DNA of 64,000 nt, from NCBI GenBank assembly GCA_049325055.1, contig JBMOPB010000031.1, positions 11,185 to 75,184 of the forward strand. The letters are read 5' to 3'. Shown in pieces: positions 1 through 9,180 of the stretch. This stretch comes from BRHc4a sp049325055 (GTDB lineage: Bacteria > Bacillota > Desulfotomaculia > Desulfotomaculales > Desulfocucumaceae). The notes below the pieces were generated by a model, which made no database searches, had not been told where the DNA came from, and was given only the letters and a program-made list of their open reading frames with translations. How positions within the stretch are numbered: position 1 is the first letter of the stretch; each line of letters begins with the position of its first letter. A program made the translations under genes and the position numbers.

Positions 1-627
1 AATTGACCTGACATCGCCTGTTATTCTGGTAATGAGGTCCTTGTTAAAAAAGGGCGACTCGGTTTGGGCCACAAACAGCCCGTTTTCCGTCAGGGCATTG
101 TATACATCCCTGTAGAATTCCGCGCCGAAAAGTCCCACGGCAGGGCCTATGGGGTCGGTGGAGTCCACAATAATCATATCGTATGTATTTTTGTTTTCCT
201 TTACGTGCTTAATCCCGTCGTCAACGATAACCTCGGCCCTGGGATCGTCAAGCGCGCAGCTTATTTCCGGCAAATACATCTTTGCAGCCTCTATAACCTT
301 GCCGTCGATTTCCACCAGTACAGCCTTTTCAACCGACGGATGCTTCAATATTTCCCTGACTGATCCCCCGTCACCCCCGCCTATCACCAAAACCCGGCGG
401 GGTTTATCCAGTGTGTTCAGCCCGACATGGGTAATCATCTCGTGATACACAAATTCGTCAACCACAGTGGTCTGAATAATCCCGTCCAGAAGAAGCATCC
501 TTCCGAACTGAAGTGTATCCGCCACCAAGATGTCCTGAAACTGGCTTTTATCCCGGTACAGGGTTTTAACAACACGGCATCCGATGGAGAGGTTTTCGGT
601 TTGGTATTCGGTAACCCATAAGTTCAA
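1..627 (-). CDS. speE: spermidine synthase (C-terminal part cut by window edge)
   Basis: Transfers an aminopropyl group from decarboxylated S-adenosylmethionine to putrescine. The start is a TTG at 627 preceded by GGAGGAAG. The reading frame runs 209 codons to the window edge, so roughly the last quarter of the usual ~280 residues is missing. Visible family motifs are the Rossmann glycine loop VLVIGGGDGGSVREI, the acidic VEID that binds the nucleoside, and the catalytic-loop motif DSTDPIGPAVGLF. The only other polyamine gene in the window is the double SpeD gene at 9.25-10.07 kb, which would supply the aminopropyl donor. The family is certain; the true polyamine product cannot be read from sequence. 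Confidence 0.93.
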   Translation of the reverse strand, partial: MNLWVTEYQTENLSIGCRVVKTLYRDKSQFQDILVADTLQFGRMLLLDGIIQTTVVDEFVYHEMITHVGLNTLDKPRRVLVIGGGDGGSVREILKHPSVEKAVLVEIDGKVIEAAKMYLPEISCALDDPRAEVIVDDGIKHVKENKNTYDMIIVDSTDPIGPAVGLFGAEFYRDVYNALTENGLFVAQTESPFFNKDLITRITGDVRSI

Positions 628-831
628 GATTGGCTTCCTCCAAACGTATATTTTTTAAAATTTAGCCTGCGGTTGAAAAACATAGCAGATATAATTATAA
701 ACGCATAATTATGTGACGCACAACATTTTTTTGAACGTTTACTTCTATTTCTAACTGATTTTTACCGCTGTATAGTTTTCCACCGGCGGAGGGAATATAT
801 GATAGAATTTCATTTATTCAGGAGGGTTAAT
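628..831. other. divergent intergenic region speE / stress protein
   Basis: This AT-rich stretch separates two divergent genes, so both promoters must lie here. I see no confident -35/-10 pair or operator; the only clear element is the AGGAGGG ribosome binding site at 820-826. Confidence 0.4.
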
Positions 832-1317
832 ATGTCAAAAACCGTAATAGGAACCTTCGACAGCCGTGACAGCGCGGAAAAGGCGATAACTGACCTGAAA
901 GGCAAAGGGTTTGAAAAGGATATCTCGGTGGTTGCCATGGATAATAAAGCAGGCGGAGATCCCGACAAGTACAATACCCGTTTTACAGGTGGAGATCCCG
1001 TGAGCGACGGCGCCAGCACCGGAGGTGTAATCGGCGGCCTGGTGGGACTGGCTGCCGGGGCGGGAGCCCTGGCAATACCGGGGTTGGGGCCCCTCCTGGC
1101 CGCCGGCCCAATAGCCGGGCTTCTTTCAGGGGCAGCCACCGGTGGGATCGCCGGCGGGCTGGCCGATTACGGTATACCTTCGGAAAGAGGAAGGTTTTTC
1201 GAAGGCAGGGTAAAGCAGGGCCGCGTTCTGGTAAGTGTTCGCTGCGACGACGCCAGTGCCCAGGAAGCTTACGGATTAATGAGAACCCACGGCGGACAGG
1301 ACGTAGAGATTCACTAA
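832..1317 (+). CDS. general stress protein 17M-like (YflT-type) glycine-rich protein
   Basis: A 161-residue protein. The start is the ATG at 832, six bases after AGGAGGG; an upstream in-frame ATG at 799 lacks a comparable site. Residues ~1-45 look like the N-terminal domain of B. subtilis general stress protein 17M/YflT (KTVIGTFDSRDSAEKAI). Residues ~60-110 are a long Gly/Ala-rich stretch of GG-zipper character (GGVIGGLVGLAAGAG) likely to be membrane-associated. The C-terminus returns to a small alpha/beta segment (GRVLVSVRC). No enzymatic role is known for this family; expression in stress is inferred from homologues only. It is monocistronic and convergent with the endonuclease gene. Confidence 0.75.
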   Translation: MSKTVIGTFDSRDSAEKAITDLKGKGFEKDISVVAMDNKAGGDPDKYNTRFTGGDPVSDGASTGGVIGGLVGLAAGAGALAIPGLGPLLAAGPIAGLLSGAATGGIAGGLADYGIPSERGRFFEGRVKQGRVLVSVRCDDASAQEAYGLMRTHGGQDVEIH

Positions 1318-1341
1318 GCGTGATCCCCGCGGCCAAACTTC

Positions 1342-2205
1342 CTAATCGAACTTCGAACCTGCCACCTTTTCATATATAGATTTAAACACCAGCGCATCCT
1401 CGGCCTGAAGGCCGTCGGACTCGCAAATGACCGTGAAATGGGCGGAGCGGGCGGCCAGCTGCCGTGCAAGAAGCGTGAAATCCGGCCCGAAACCTTCGTC
1501 CCTGGTGGTGCGGTGCCTCTTTTCACCCGCGTTTGTGTATTCCACCGGACTGAAATGAATATGCAGCTTTTTAAAGGCCTCCCTCCCCAGGGCGGCCTCA
1601 ATTTTGTCAAATACGCCGGCAAAGGCCTCTTCCAATTCAAAGCCCCCCATGCTTGCGGCGTGCAGGTGCCCGAAATCCAGTGCAGGAATTATTCCGGAAT
1701 CAAGGCTGCACAATTCAAGAACCTCGTCCAGATTTCCCAGCAGGGATTTTTTACCCATTGTCTCGGGGGCCAGATATATGCCTTCGAACCCCTCATCCCT
1801 GGCCTGCTTTATAACTTCCCCCAGCAGATGTTTGGCTCTCTTTATCGACCCCAACCTGTCGCCCTTTCCCGATCCGGGATGAAACACCACCACACCGGCT
1901 CCCATCCACCGGGCAGCGGCCAGCGATTTCATCAGGTGATTCACTGTTTTTTCCCGCAATACAGGGTCATCGGCAGCCAGATTTATATAATAGGGGGCAT
2001 GTATGCTGAGGTAAACCCCGTATTGCCCGGCCAGGCGCCCAAGCTTGCGGGCGGTTTCCTCCCCTATGTTGACGCCCCTGCTGCACTGGTACTCGTATGC
2101 GTTAAGACCTTTACCATGAAGCCACCCGGGCATATCCAGCGAGCTTTTGTAACCTTCCTCGTAAAAAGAGTTCGGATTACCGGCCGGACCAAACCTTATG
2201 CTCAA
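1342..2205 (-). CDS. nfo: AP endonuclease family 2 (endonuclease IV-like TIM barrel)
   Basis: Predicted endonuclease IV: cleaves 5' to abasic sites in base excision repair using a trinuclear zinc centre. The 287 residues match the usual ~280. Metal-ligand motifs occur in family order: HAPYYINLAADD, VVFHPGS, APETMGK, DFGHLHA, HIHFSP and a late Glu in ICESDG. The start ATG at 2205 gives the expected beginning (SIRFGPAGNP). Some Firmicute members of this fold have altered specificity, so the fold and metal site are firm and the exact substrate slightly less so. Transcribed alone, convergent with the stress protein gene. Confidence 0.85.
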   Translation of the reverse strand: MSIRFGPAGNPNSFYEEGYKSSLDMPGWLHGKGLNAYEYQCSRGVNIGEETARKLGRLAGQYGVYLSIHAPYYINLAADDPVLREKTVNHLMKSLAAARWMGAGVVVFHPGSGKGDRLGSIKRAKHLLGEVIKQARDEGFEGIYLAPETMGKKSLLGNLDEVLELCSLDSGIIPALDFGHLHAASMGGFELEEAFAGVFDKIEAALGREAFKKLHIHFSPVEYTNAGEKRHRTTRDEGFGPDFTLLARQLAARSAHFTVICESDGLQAEDALVFKSIYEKVAGSKFD

Positions 2206-2389
2206 ATTCCCCGCCTCCTTATATAAACAACAACTCCGAAATGTTATTTCCCGTTACCAGATTAAACGTTTCAACATGAATTTGTAAATAAATTATACCC
2301 TTTTAACTCATATTTTTTAAATTAAAGGGAGGAATTGGTATATTATTCCTTTAATAACATAATTAGCTATTGAATAAGGGGGTCGTATC

Positions 2390-3934
2390 TTGCACAAACG
2401 CATGCTCATGTTACTGACTGTCCTGTTGGGGATCCTTCTTTCCATCAAGGTCATCACCGGTTGGGAGGCAGAGCCAGCCAAGAATGAACTGGTCATATTG
2501 CAGGGAAGCATACCTGATAGTATTGACCCAGCCAGGAATTCATCCCTGGAAAATGCCCTGCCCATTACCGGTGTTTACGAAGGCCTTGTAAAGCTTAACC
2601 CGGAGACCCTTGAGCCCGAGCCCTGCTTGGCGGACAGCTGGGAAGTCTCGGAGGACGGGAAACGGTGGACCTTTTACCTCAAGCCCGGAATTCAGTTCAG
2701 CGACGGAACGGCCTGTGACGCGGAGGCCGTCAAGTTCAGCATGTCCAGGGTTATGGCGCTTCAGGACAGCGAGCCATACGCCTCTTTTATTTTTGGTCCC
2801 GTTTCATCTATTGAAACCGGGGAAAGGTACACTGTTTCTTTCTTATTGAAACAGCCCTTCGCCCCTTTCTTGAAAAACCTTGCTCTCCCTTTCGGGGCCC
2901 CGGTGGTCAGCCCCACTGCCATTAAAAAGTACGGGGATGATTTCTGGAAACACCAGTCAGGAACCGGCCCGTATATTTTCGTACAGTCCGACAAGAATAA
3001 AATAGTTCTGCAATACAACTCCCGTTACCGGGGGGGCCCCCCTTCAATTAAGAAGATTGTAATAAAGGCGGTGCCCGATTCGCCGGCCAGATCCAAAATG
3101 CTGCTGGACAGGAAGGCAGACATAATTATTCGCCCCGGGCCGGAACAGATTGAAAAAATGCGGGCCAACGGCATGAAAATAGCCTCCCTGCCCGGCCTGG
3201 ATGTGAGCTATCTCGGGTTCTACACCGACAGGGCTCCTTTTAACAATAAATATCTGCGTTATGCCATCGCTTATGCCCTGGACAGGGATAAAATAGTTGC
3301 CGATGCACTGGGAGGCGAGGGGGTGCCGGCTGCCGGACTCCTTCCCCCGCCCCTTTCCACCATTAAAAATGCAGGTGGCAGGCACAGCACCGACCAGGTA
3401 CGGAGGATATTGGCCAGGGAAGGTTATCCAGGGGGAATCAGCCTGACCCTTATAACCTACGAAGACTCAAGGAGGTACTGTCCCCCGGGCGGGAGATCAC
3501 TGGCGGAGGAAATCAGGAAACAGCTTGAGCCGGCCGGCATAACCGTTAATATAAAGTCAATGCCGTGGGAAAAATATAAGGAGGCAATCAGAAATAAAAC
3601 CGGTGACTTTTTCCTTTACGGATGGACCGGAGACAACGGCGACCCGGACAATTTCCTTTACACGCTGCTCTCCTCGTCACAGATCGATCAGGGGCTAAAC
3701 ACATCCGGGTATAAAAACAGTAAACTGGATGTGTATCTGGTTACGGCCCAAAGGGTTTCCGACAAGAAGTCGAGGGATAAGCTTTACGGGCAGGCCGAAA
3801 ATATAATACTGGAGGAAGTTCCGGTGGCAGCAATAAACCACAGCGTGTTCAGAATAGCCCACACCCCTTTTGTTAAGGATATAAAAATCAGCAGTCTGGG
3901 GGTTTTTAACCTTCACAACATCAACAAGCTATAA
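2390..3934 (+). CDS. ABC transporter solute-binding protein, family 5 (oligopeptide/nickel type)
   Basis: Extracytoplasmic binding protein for peptides, nickel or opines. Start TTG at 2390 follows GGGGG; ATG at 2402 is an alternative. The first ~25 residues form a signal peptide or membrane anchor (MLMLLTVLLGILLSIKV), with no lipobox cysteine seen. The mature part has family-5 hallmarks: SIDPARNSSLENALPITGVYEGLVK near the N-terminus as the family signature region, WTFYLKPGIQFSDGT, YAIAYALDRDKIV, and the late WTGDNGDPDNFLY. Length (514) is normal. No permease or ATPase genes flank it, so the partners must be elsewhere. Substrate cannot be assigned. Confidence 0.88.
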   Translation: MHKRMLMLLTVLLGILLSIKVITGWEAEPAKNELVILQGSIPDSIDPARNSSLENALPITGVYEGLVKLNPETLEPEPCLADSWEVSEDGKRWTFYLKPGIQFSDGTACDAEAVKFSMSRVMALQDSEPYASFIFGPVSSIETGERYTVSFLLKQPFAPFLKNLALPFGAPVVSPTAIKKYGDDFWKHQSGTGPYIFVQSDKNKIVLQYNSRYRGGPPSIKKIVIKAVPDSPARSKMLLDRKADIIIRPGPEQIEKMRANGMKIASLPGLDVSYLGFYTDRAPFNNKYLRYAIAYALDRDKIVADALGGEGVPAAGLLPPPLSTIKNAGGRHSTDQVRRILAREGYPGGISLTLITYEDSRRYCPPGGRSLAEEIRKQLEPAGITVNIKSMPWEKYKEAIRNKTGDFFLYGWTGDNGDPDNFLYTLLSSSQIDQGLNTSGYKNSKLDVYLVTAQRVSDKKSRDKLYGQAENIILEEVPVAAINHSVFRIAHTPFVKDIKISSLGVFNLHNINKL

Positions 3935-4050
3935 TTTACCATTATTACCATAATTTTTACCACTAAATGCTGTATAAGCACCCATTTTCGGCAAATAATA
4001 ATTCCGGAAGCCGGAAGGCATAAAAAAATTTTCCAAGGGGGAAAAAGTTG

Positions 4051-4743
4051 ATGGATCACCAGGTAGTACAACTCCAGCAACAAATTCAAAGACTGCAGCA
4101 AGAAATCAACGATATCACCCAGGTATGCAATCAACTGCAGCAGTCCGAGCAGGCCAACGCTATCCAGCTCCAGCAAATGACCCAAAAAGAGCTGCTGGCG
4201 TCTCAGGGCCTCAGAAGGATTCAACAGGTAGCAAGCCAGCTGAGCCAGGATGTAAACCAGCTTTCAGGCATTACGCAGCAGATTGCGACCCAGGTACTGC
4301 CCATGCAGAGGGCTTGGCAGACAACAGGCGTCATCCCGGCAAATTATACCACCTATACCGGGCTTACCGGGCAGCTTCCCACAACCGGGATATTTGGCGG
4401 CCAATTCGGAGCATTTGGCCAGGGAACAGCTCAACTGGGCCAGTTTCCAATTAACTTCAGCACGGTGACTTCACAGCTGCCCCTTTACACCCAGGGATAC
4501 AGCCCCAGCGTTTTGGGCACCGGAGCTCAAATGGGCTACGCCACCCAGGCATTTTCCAACGCTGCCAACCAATTCGGCATGGGTACCCAGACACCATGGA
4601 GTTCCAATATCTTCTCCCAGGTAAGCCCCACTTTCCAAAGCGGCCTGGGGACATCCCAGCAATGGTCCGGCATGCAGAGCAACCTCGCCGGCACCGGACT
4701 GACCTATTCACCATATCAGGCGAACCAGTTCGGTTTCAGGTAA
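4051..4743 (+). CDS. Gln-rich coiled-coil protein of unknown function
   Basis: Not recognised. The 230-residue product starts at ATG 4051 (a TTG directly before it is possible) after AAGGGGG. Residues ~5-80 form a Gln-rich heptad-like coiled coil (VVQLQQQIQRLQQEIND and a following segment). From ~85 the chain becomes a low-complexity Gly/Thr/Gln/Ser/Phe/Tyr-rich region without charged residues (GQLPTTGIFGGQFGAFGQG). No signal peptide or Cys is present. This bipartite make-up resembles spore-coat or other assembly proteins, but that is only analogy. Codon use is ordinary. A strong terminator follows directly, so the gene is a single unit. Confidence 0.7.
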   Translation: MDHQVVQLQQQIQRLQQEINDITQVCNQLQQSEQANAIQLQQMTQKELLASQGLRRIQQVASQLSQDVNQLSGITQQIATQVLPMQRAWQTTGVIPANYTTYTGLTGQLPTTGIFGGQFGAFGQGTAQLGQFPINFSTVTSQLPLYTQGYSPSVLGTGAQMGYATQAFSNAANQFGMGTQTPWSSNIFSQVSPTFQSGLGTSQQWSGMQSNLAGTGLTYSPYQANQFGFR

Positions 4744-4755
4744 AATATACCCAAG

Positions 4756-4785
4756 AAAAAGGAGGCCATAACGGCCTCCTTTTTC
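4756..4785 (+). terminator. intrinsic terminator after the Gln-rich gene
   Basis: Perfect stem AAAGGAGGCC/GGCCTCCTTT with a 5-base loop followed by T-rich sequence, 13 bases after the stop codon. Confidence 0.9.
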
Positions 4786-4895
4786 TTTATACAACAATAG
4801 AGAAATAAAATAGACATTATATCCCTCTTAACATATTTTACCATGGTTACTATAATTATACTGTGGAGCCGATTTCAAAAACAGGGGGTAAAGCA

Positions 4896-5138
4896 ATGGC
4901 CAAACCGATCAAGGAAGGTTTATCTTACAACCAGAGAGACATAGTGGAACTGCTGGTCGATTTCTCGGCCTTCAAGGACAGGGTTGAAAAGAAATTCCGG
5001 GATGTTGCCAAGGAGTTGGAAGGCAAATCAAACGAGCATGAACTGTGGGTAAACCTGTACCTAATCTCCACCGACTATTCCGAGGAAATCAACAATAAGA
5101 AGGTTAAGCACGAAAACGTAGTCCAAAAAGTATCATAA
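4896..5138 (+). CDS. small acidic/basic protein of unknown function (80 aa)
   Basis: Unrecognised. The ATG at 4896 sits 8 bases after AGGGGG; a longer GTG start at 4863 lacks a good site. The protein is soluble and charged (NQRDIVELLVDFSAFKDRVEKKF), predicted mostly helical, with no Cys or membrane segment. Its stop codon is followed after 3 bases by copy 1 of the ~130-bp structured repeat. Codon pattern and ribosome binding site make it a real gene; function unknown. Confidence 0.65.
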   Translation: MAKPIKEGLSYNQRDIVELLVDFSAFKDRVEKKFRDVAKELEGKSNEHELWVNLYLISTDYSEEINNKKVKHENVVQKVS

Positions 5139-5141
5139 AAT

Positions 5142-5266
5142 AGGGGCTTCCGCCCCTTCGGACGTAACGCGTCCTAACCCCGCACTGAAGCAAGGGGGCA
5201 CACCCCCTTGAAACCCCCGTGTATGGGAAATTATCAACAGAATTCCTTTGGAGCATGATTTCATAT
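5142..5266 (+). repeat. ~130-bp structured dispersed repeat, copy 1
   Basis: Contains hairpins GGGGCttccGCCCC, GGACGtaacGCGTCC and GGGGGcacaCCCCC, then a degenerate outer inverted repeat TATGGGAAATTAT ... ATGATTTCATATA. Nearly identical sequence occurs at 28363-28493, and a truncated version at 15590-15675. It begins 3 bases after the stop codon of the upstream gene and lies in the same orientation. Confidence 0.9.
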
Positions 5267-5270
5267 AACT

Positions 5271-5298
5271 AACCGGAACCTTAAAGGACCGGTTTTTT
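5271..5298 (+). terminator. intrinsic terminator after repeat copy 1
   Basis: Stem AACCGG/CCGGTT with a 12-base loop followed by TTTTAT. It ends the transcript of the 80-aa gene together with the repeat. Confidence 0.7.
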
Positions 5299-5566
5299 AT
5301 TTTAAGGCCCCCGGAAAAAGAGAAATTCCCGCTTGAACAGCGGGTTAAAACATGTTGACTGAAACTACGTCCAATACTATTTTACTCATCAATACAAAAA
5401 TACCTTCTTTTTGTCACTAAAAAATTTCTTGTTTTTTTCAACATTCAAAGCCCGTTATTAAAACTTTCCAAAGGGAATTACAAACAGGTAATGACAAAAA
5501 AGTGGCATTCTTATAGAATAAGAGTTGACTATTGAGGAAAGCTACTAGCCGGAGGTGTTTTAACGG

Positions 5567-6373
5567 ATGATTGATCCGGTGGCCCTGGAAATAGGCCCTA
5601 TTCAGGTAAGATGGTATGGCGTGATAATGGCCACGGCCTTTCTGTTAGGAACGATACTGGCTTACCGGCGTGCGGCCAGGGCAAACATCAATCCCGATCA
5701 TATTGTCGGCATAATCACAGTCATCATACCATCGGCCATAATAGGGGCCAGACTTTACTACGTGGCCCTCAAATGGTCCGAATACAGCTCCGACCCTCTT
5801 AGCGCACTGGCGATTTGGGAGGGCGGCCTCGCCATTCACGGGGGGATAATAGGAGGTGTCCTGGCCGGCCTATGGTATGTAAAAAAATACGGTTTACCTT
5901 TATGGAACATGGCAGATGTTTTGGCTCCCAGCCTCATTCTAGGACAGGCCATCGGCAGGTGGGGAAACTTTATCAACCAGGAAGCCCACGGGGGACCTGT
6001 CTCCAAGGAGTTTATCTCGTACTTCCCTGACTTTATTGAGCAGCAAATGTTTATAGACGGCAGGTATTACCATCCCACCTTCCTCTATGAGTCTATCTGG
6101 GATTTCGGGGTCTTCATCTTCCTGACCTATTACTGGAGAATTCGCAAAGTTCCTGGAGAGATTTCAATGCTATACCTTGTCCTATACTCTGCAGGGCGTT
6201 TTTTCATAGAGGGCATGAGAACCGACAGCCTTATGCTGGGACCTATAAGAGCCGCACAACTGGTCAGCCTTATCCTTATATCGGTAGGGGTGACAGTGCT
6301 TTTCATGAGGAGGAGGAAAGTCACCCCGGAAACCGGTTTGCGCAAGGCCGGCAGCAAAAAACGGCGAAAGTGA
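5567..6373 (+). CDS. lgt: prolipoprotein diacylglyceryl transferase
   Basis: Attaches diacylglycerol from phosphatidylglycerol to the lipobox Cys of prolipoproteins; an inner-membrane enzyme with seven transmembrane segments. The 268 residues fit the family. Motifs seen: N-terminal DPVALEIGPIQVRWYG, the HGGIIGG stretch, the signature GRWGNFINQEAHGGP carrying the essential Arg, and RFFIEGMRTD near the C-terminus. The tail is Lys/Arg-rich. Start ATG 5567 follows GGAGGTG. The gene stands alone with a terminator downstream. Lipoprotein clients in this window include TupA and the efflux adaptor. Confidence 0.97.
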   Translation: MIDPVALEIGPIQVRWYGVIMATAFLLGTILAYRRAARANINPDHIVGIITVIIPSAIIGARLYYVALKWSEYSSDPLSALAIWEGGLAIHGGIIGGVLAGLWYVKKYGLPLWNMADVLAPSLILGQAIGRWGNFINQEAHGGPVSKEFISYFPDFIEQQMFIDGRYYHPTFLYESIWDFGVFIFLTYYWRIRKVPGEISMLYLVLYSAGRFFIEGMRTDSLMLGPIRAAQLVSLILISVGVTVLFMRRRKVTPETGLRKAGSKKRRK

Positions 6374-6486
6374 ATAAACGTACCCGTCAGCTACTATAGG
6401 CAAAAGGCGGTTGGTTAATACGGGGAGACAGCCTGGCCTTTTATCGCTTTACCTTTATATAATACAATTACAATGACTGACACCAC

Positions 6487-6513
6487 GGGACGCTTGAAAG
6501 GCGTCCTTTTTTG
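6487..6513 (+). terminator. intrinsic terminator between lgt and ftsK
   Basis: Stem GGACGC/GCGTCC with a 7-base loop directly followed by TTTTTT. Confidence 0.85.
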
Positions 6514-6651
6514 CGCCAATCCCGCTTCCAAATCCCGGGAACCTGCCCTGCACTTGCCCTCAGGCCCTTTTTATGGTAAGCTCAGTAGTGTGTTAACTCA
6601 ATTTTTGTCGTATTATCCCGTGTTTTATTCGCTGGGAAAGGGAGTAGATCA

Positions 6652-8880
6652 ATGGCGTCCCGGAAAAAAAGAAAGATATCCGTAAAAGACGTCAAGCCGG
6701 CTAAAAGCAGGCCGGACAATAAGTTAAAGTATGAGTTGGCGGGTATTGCAATAATTACACTGTCCATTTTGGGGGCCGCCAGCCTTTTTACAAACGCCCT
6801 CGGGGCGGTTGGATCCCTTTTAAGCCGGGGTATGGAAATAATAGCCGGTGAGAGCAGGTACCTGATAAGCCTGGGAATGTTCTTTCTCGGTCTCAAACTG
6901 ATTAAAGAAAAAGGCGATTTCAGGATAACTCCCCGGGCAGCAGGCTTTATCATACTGGGACTGGTTTTTCTTACCCTGGGCCATCTTGACGCCCCGGCGG
7001 ACAATCTGTTCGGTTACGGACTGAAAGGCCGGGGAGGCGGAGTTGTAGGCGCTGCCTCGGTTTTCGTACTTACCGGATCATTTGGTACGGTAGGCGCTTA
7101 TATAGTCCTGGCTTCCCTCACCCTGGTCTCCCTGCTGCTTATAACCGGTTACACTCTGGCCCAGCTGGGCCTGCTTGCCTCCCTGCGCGCCAGAAAAGCC
7201 GGAAGCAGGGCCTGGAACTGTGTGTTCAACTTCCTTTTTGAAGATGTGGACCCCGGGGAAAGCAGGGACAATCATTCGCCGGTTCTTATTAAAAACAATC
7301 CCGGGGATGAATCCGTAGAAGCCGATAGCGTTAAACCTCAAAAATCCTTTTCGGGAAATGATACTGTTCCCAAAAAAAAGACAGCCAGGGTTCAGGCTGA
7401 AATCCCCGATATCCCTGTAACCTCCCTGGCGGACGGCAGCATGTACCGCCTTCCTCCCATAGGACTTTTAAAATCAACGGAAAGAAACAAAAACGAGGTT
7501 TCCGACAAGGAAATAGCGGAACGTGCCCGGCTTCTGGAAACCACGCTGGAAAGCTTCAGCATAACGGCCAGGGTCTCCGGCATCTCGGTTGGTCCGGCCA
7601 TCACACGCTACGAAATCCAGCCCCCGCCGGGTATCAAGGTCAGCCGCATTGTGGGACTGGCGGACGACATTGCCCTAAACCTGGCGGCGCCGGGGGTTCG
7701 CATAGAGGCCCCAATTCCCGGAAAGGCTGCAGTTGGCATCGAGGTGCCCAACAGGGAGATTTCCCCGGTTACACTCCGGGAGCTGATTGAGACCAGGGAA
7801 TTCACCAACTCACAGTCAAAACTCACTGTAGGCCTCGGCAAAGACATAGCCGGCTCCCCTGTTTTTGCAGACCTTGGCAAAATGCCCCACCTGCTCGTGG
7901 CTGGGGCCACCGGGGCCGGCAAGAGCGTCTGCATAAATACACTGATAGCCAGTATATTGTTCAAGTCCTCTCCGGACGAGGTAAAACTCCTGATGGTGGA
8001 CCCCAAAATGGTGGAACTGGCCACCTATAACGGCATACCTCACCTTATATCCCCTGTGGTTACCGATGCCAAGAAGGCTGCAGGGGTCTTGCGCTGGGCG
8101 GTGAAGGAAATGGAGCGCCGCTACGAGATTTTTGCGTCTGCCGGGGTGCGGGATATCGGAAGGTACAACAAAACATGTCAGACCGGCGCCGGGAAGGAAC
8201 GCCAAACCCTGCCCTATATTGTCATAATTATAGATGAGCTGGCGGACCTGATGATGGTGGCCCCTGCTGACGTGGAGGATTCCATCTGCCGCCTGGCCCA
8301 AATGGCAAGGGCCGCCGGGCTGCACCTGGTTATAGCAACCCAGCGGCCTTCGGTTGATGTCATAACCGGACTGATTAAGGCCAACATTCCCTCCAGGATC
8401 TCTTTTGCAGTTTCCTCCCTGGTGGACTCGCGGACCATTCTGGATATGGGAGGCGCCGAAAAGCTCCTGGGAAGGGGTGATATGCTGTTCTTTCCGGTGG
8501 GAGCCGCAAAACCGGTAAGGGTACAGGGAGCATACCTGTCCGACCAGGAGGTTGAAAGTCTGGTTACCTACTTGAAGGAGCAGGCTCAGCCGGTTTACGA
8601 TGAACAGGTCCTCACCGCACCCCCGGCCGAAGAAGGAAAAAACGATCCTGAAGATGATCATGACGAACTGCTGGCTCAGGCAGTCAAAATATTCATTGAA
8701 AGCGGCACGGCATCTATATCCCTGCTGCAGCGAAGACTTCATATTGGGTATGCCAGGGCCGCCAGGCTGGTGGACATCATGGAAAGGCGCGGAATTGTAG
8801 GGGGATTTGAAGGAAGCAAGCCGCGCAGCATTAAAATGACCCTGGAACAATTTCAACAGACATTCAGGGATCAGATTTAA
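6652..8880 (+). CDS. ftsK: DNA translocase FtsK/SpoIIIE
   Basis: Septal double-stranded DNA pump that clears the chromosome from the division or sporulation septum. The 742 residues match the SpoIIIE size. Residues ~25-190 hold four hydrophobic segments (membrane anchor), followed by a short charged linker and the alpha domain. The RecA-like motor has Walker A GATGAGKS at ~residue 418 and Walker B IIIDELADL, plus ATQRPSVDVITG. The C-terminal winged-helix gamma domain (~680-735; LLQRRLHIGYARAARLVDIM) reads orientation sequences. Start ATG 6652 has only a weak upstream purine run. Whether this is the vegetative or the sporulation paralogue cannot be told here. Confidence 0.96.
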   Translation: MASRKKRKISVKDVKPAKSRPDNKLKYELAGIAIITLSILGAASLFTNALGAVGSLLSRGMEIIAGESRYLISLGMFFLGLKLIKEKGDFRITPRAAGFIILGLVFLTLGHLDAPADNLFGYGLKGRGGGVVGAASVFVLTGSFGTVGAYIVLASLTLVSLLLITGYTLAQLGLLASLRARKAGSRAWNCVFNFLFEDVDPGESRDNHSPVLIKNNPGDESVEADSVKPQKSFSGNDTVPKKKTARVQAEIPDIPVTSLADGSMYRLPPIGLLKSTERNKNEVSDKEIAERARLLETTLESFSITARVSGISVGPAITRYEIQPPPGIKVSRIVGLADDIALNLAAPGVRIEAPIPGKAAVGIEVPNREISPVTLRELIETREFTNSQSKLTVGLGKDIAGSPVFADLGKMPHLLVAGATGAGKSVCINTLIASILFKSSPDEVKLLMVDPKMVELATYNGIPHLISPVVTDAKKAAGVLRWAVKEMERRYEIFASAGVRDIGRYNKTCQTGAGKERQTLPYIVIIIDELADLMMVAPADVEDSICRLAQMARAAGLHLVIATQRPSVDVITGLIKANIPSRISFAVSSLVDSRTILDMGGAEKLLGRGDMLFFPVGAAKPVRVQGAYLSDQEVESLVTYLKEQAQPVYDEQVLTAPPAEEGKNDPEDDHDELLAQAVKIFIESGTASISLLQRRLHIGYARAARLVDIMERRGIVGGFEGSKPRSIKMTLEQFQQTFRDQI

Positions 8881-9022
8881 AGGACAGGCTGTTAAAGATT
8901 GACCTCTTTCCTTACCGGCTAAAATATGCAATAATATTTTATGAAATAAAACAAATAAACTTCATAAAAAAGAGAAGAAAAAATAAAACCACCCGGTTTA
9001 AGGGTATGAGGGAGGCTGTTTT

Positions 9023-9175
9023 ATGAGCGGATTTACTATCGATTTCACTTATTTTTATTACGCCCTGGTGATATGTCTGGGTATAGGAGTATTTTCTGCC
9101 ATTTATAAAAAACCCGTTGAAAGAATCATGGAGGAAACCGAAGAAAAGGCCAACGGGCGCACCGCTGCCCACTGA
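9023..9175 (+). CDS. single-span membrane microprotein (50 aa)
   Basis: A short frame with a good GGGAGG ribosome binding site 9 bases upstream of ATG 9023. The product has one hydrophobic segment (residues ~10-27, YYALVICLGIGVFSAIY) and a charged cytosolic tail (KKPVERIMEETEEK). It is followed directly by a terminator, supporting an independent gene. Not recognised; too small for family assignment. Confidence 0.6.
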   Translation: MSGFTIDFTYFYYALVICLGIGVFSAIYKKPVERIMEETEEKANGRTAAH

Positions 9176-9180
9176 CCCTT

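Larger units (their letters stand above)
5139..5566. other. intergenic region: repeat copy 1, terminator, lgt leader
   Basis: Besides the repeat (5142-5266) and a terminator (5271-5298), the region holds ~250 bases of AT-rich leader before lgt. No coding frame with a ribosome binding site was found. The lgt promoter must lie in the last ~100 bases, but I could not pick a convincing -35/-10 pair. Confidence 0.5.

Noticed and set aside
1438..2226. 262-codon plus-strand open frame
   Set aside because: Antisense to the AP endonuclease gene, whose metal motifs are complete.
7816..8931. 371-codon minus-strand open frame
   Set aside because: Lies opposite ftsK, whose motor motifs are all intact; composition is typical of an antisense shadow and there is no binding site.
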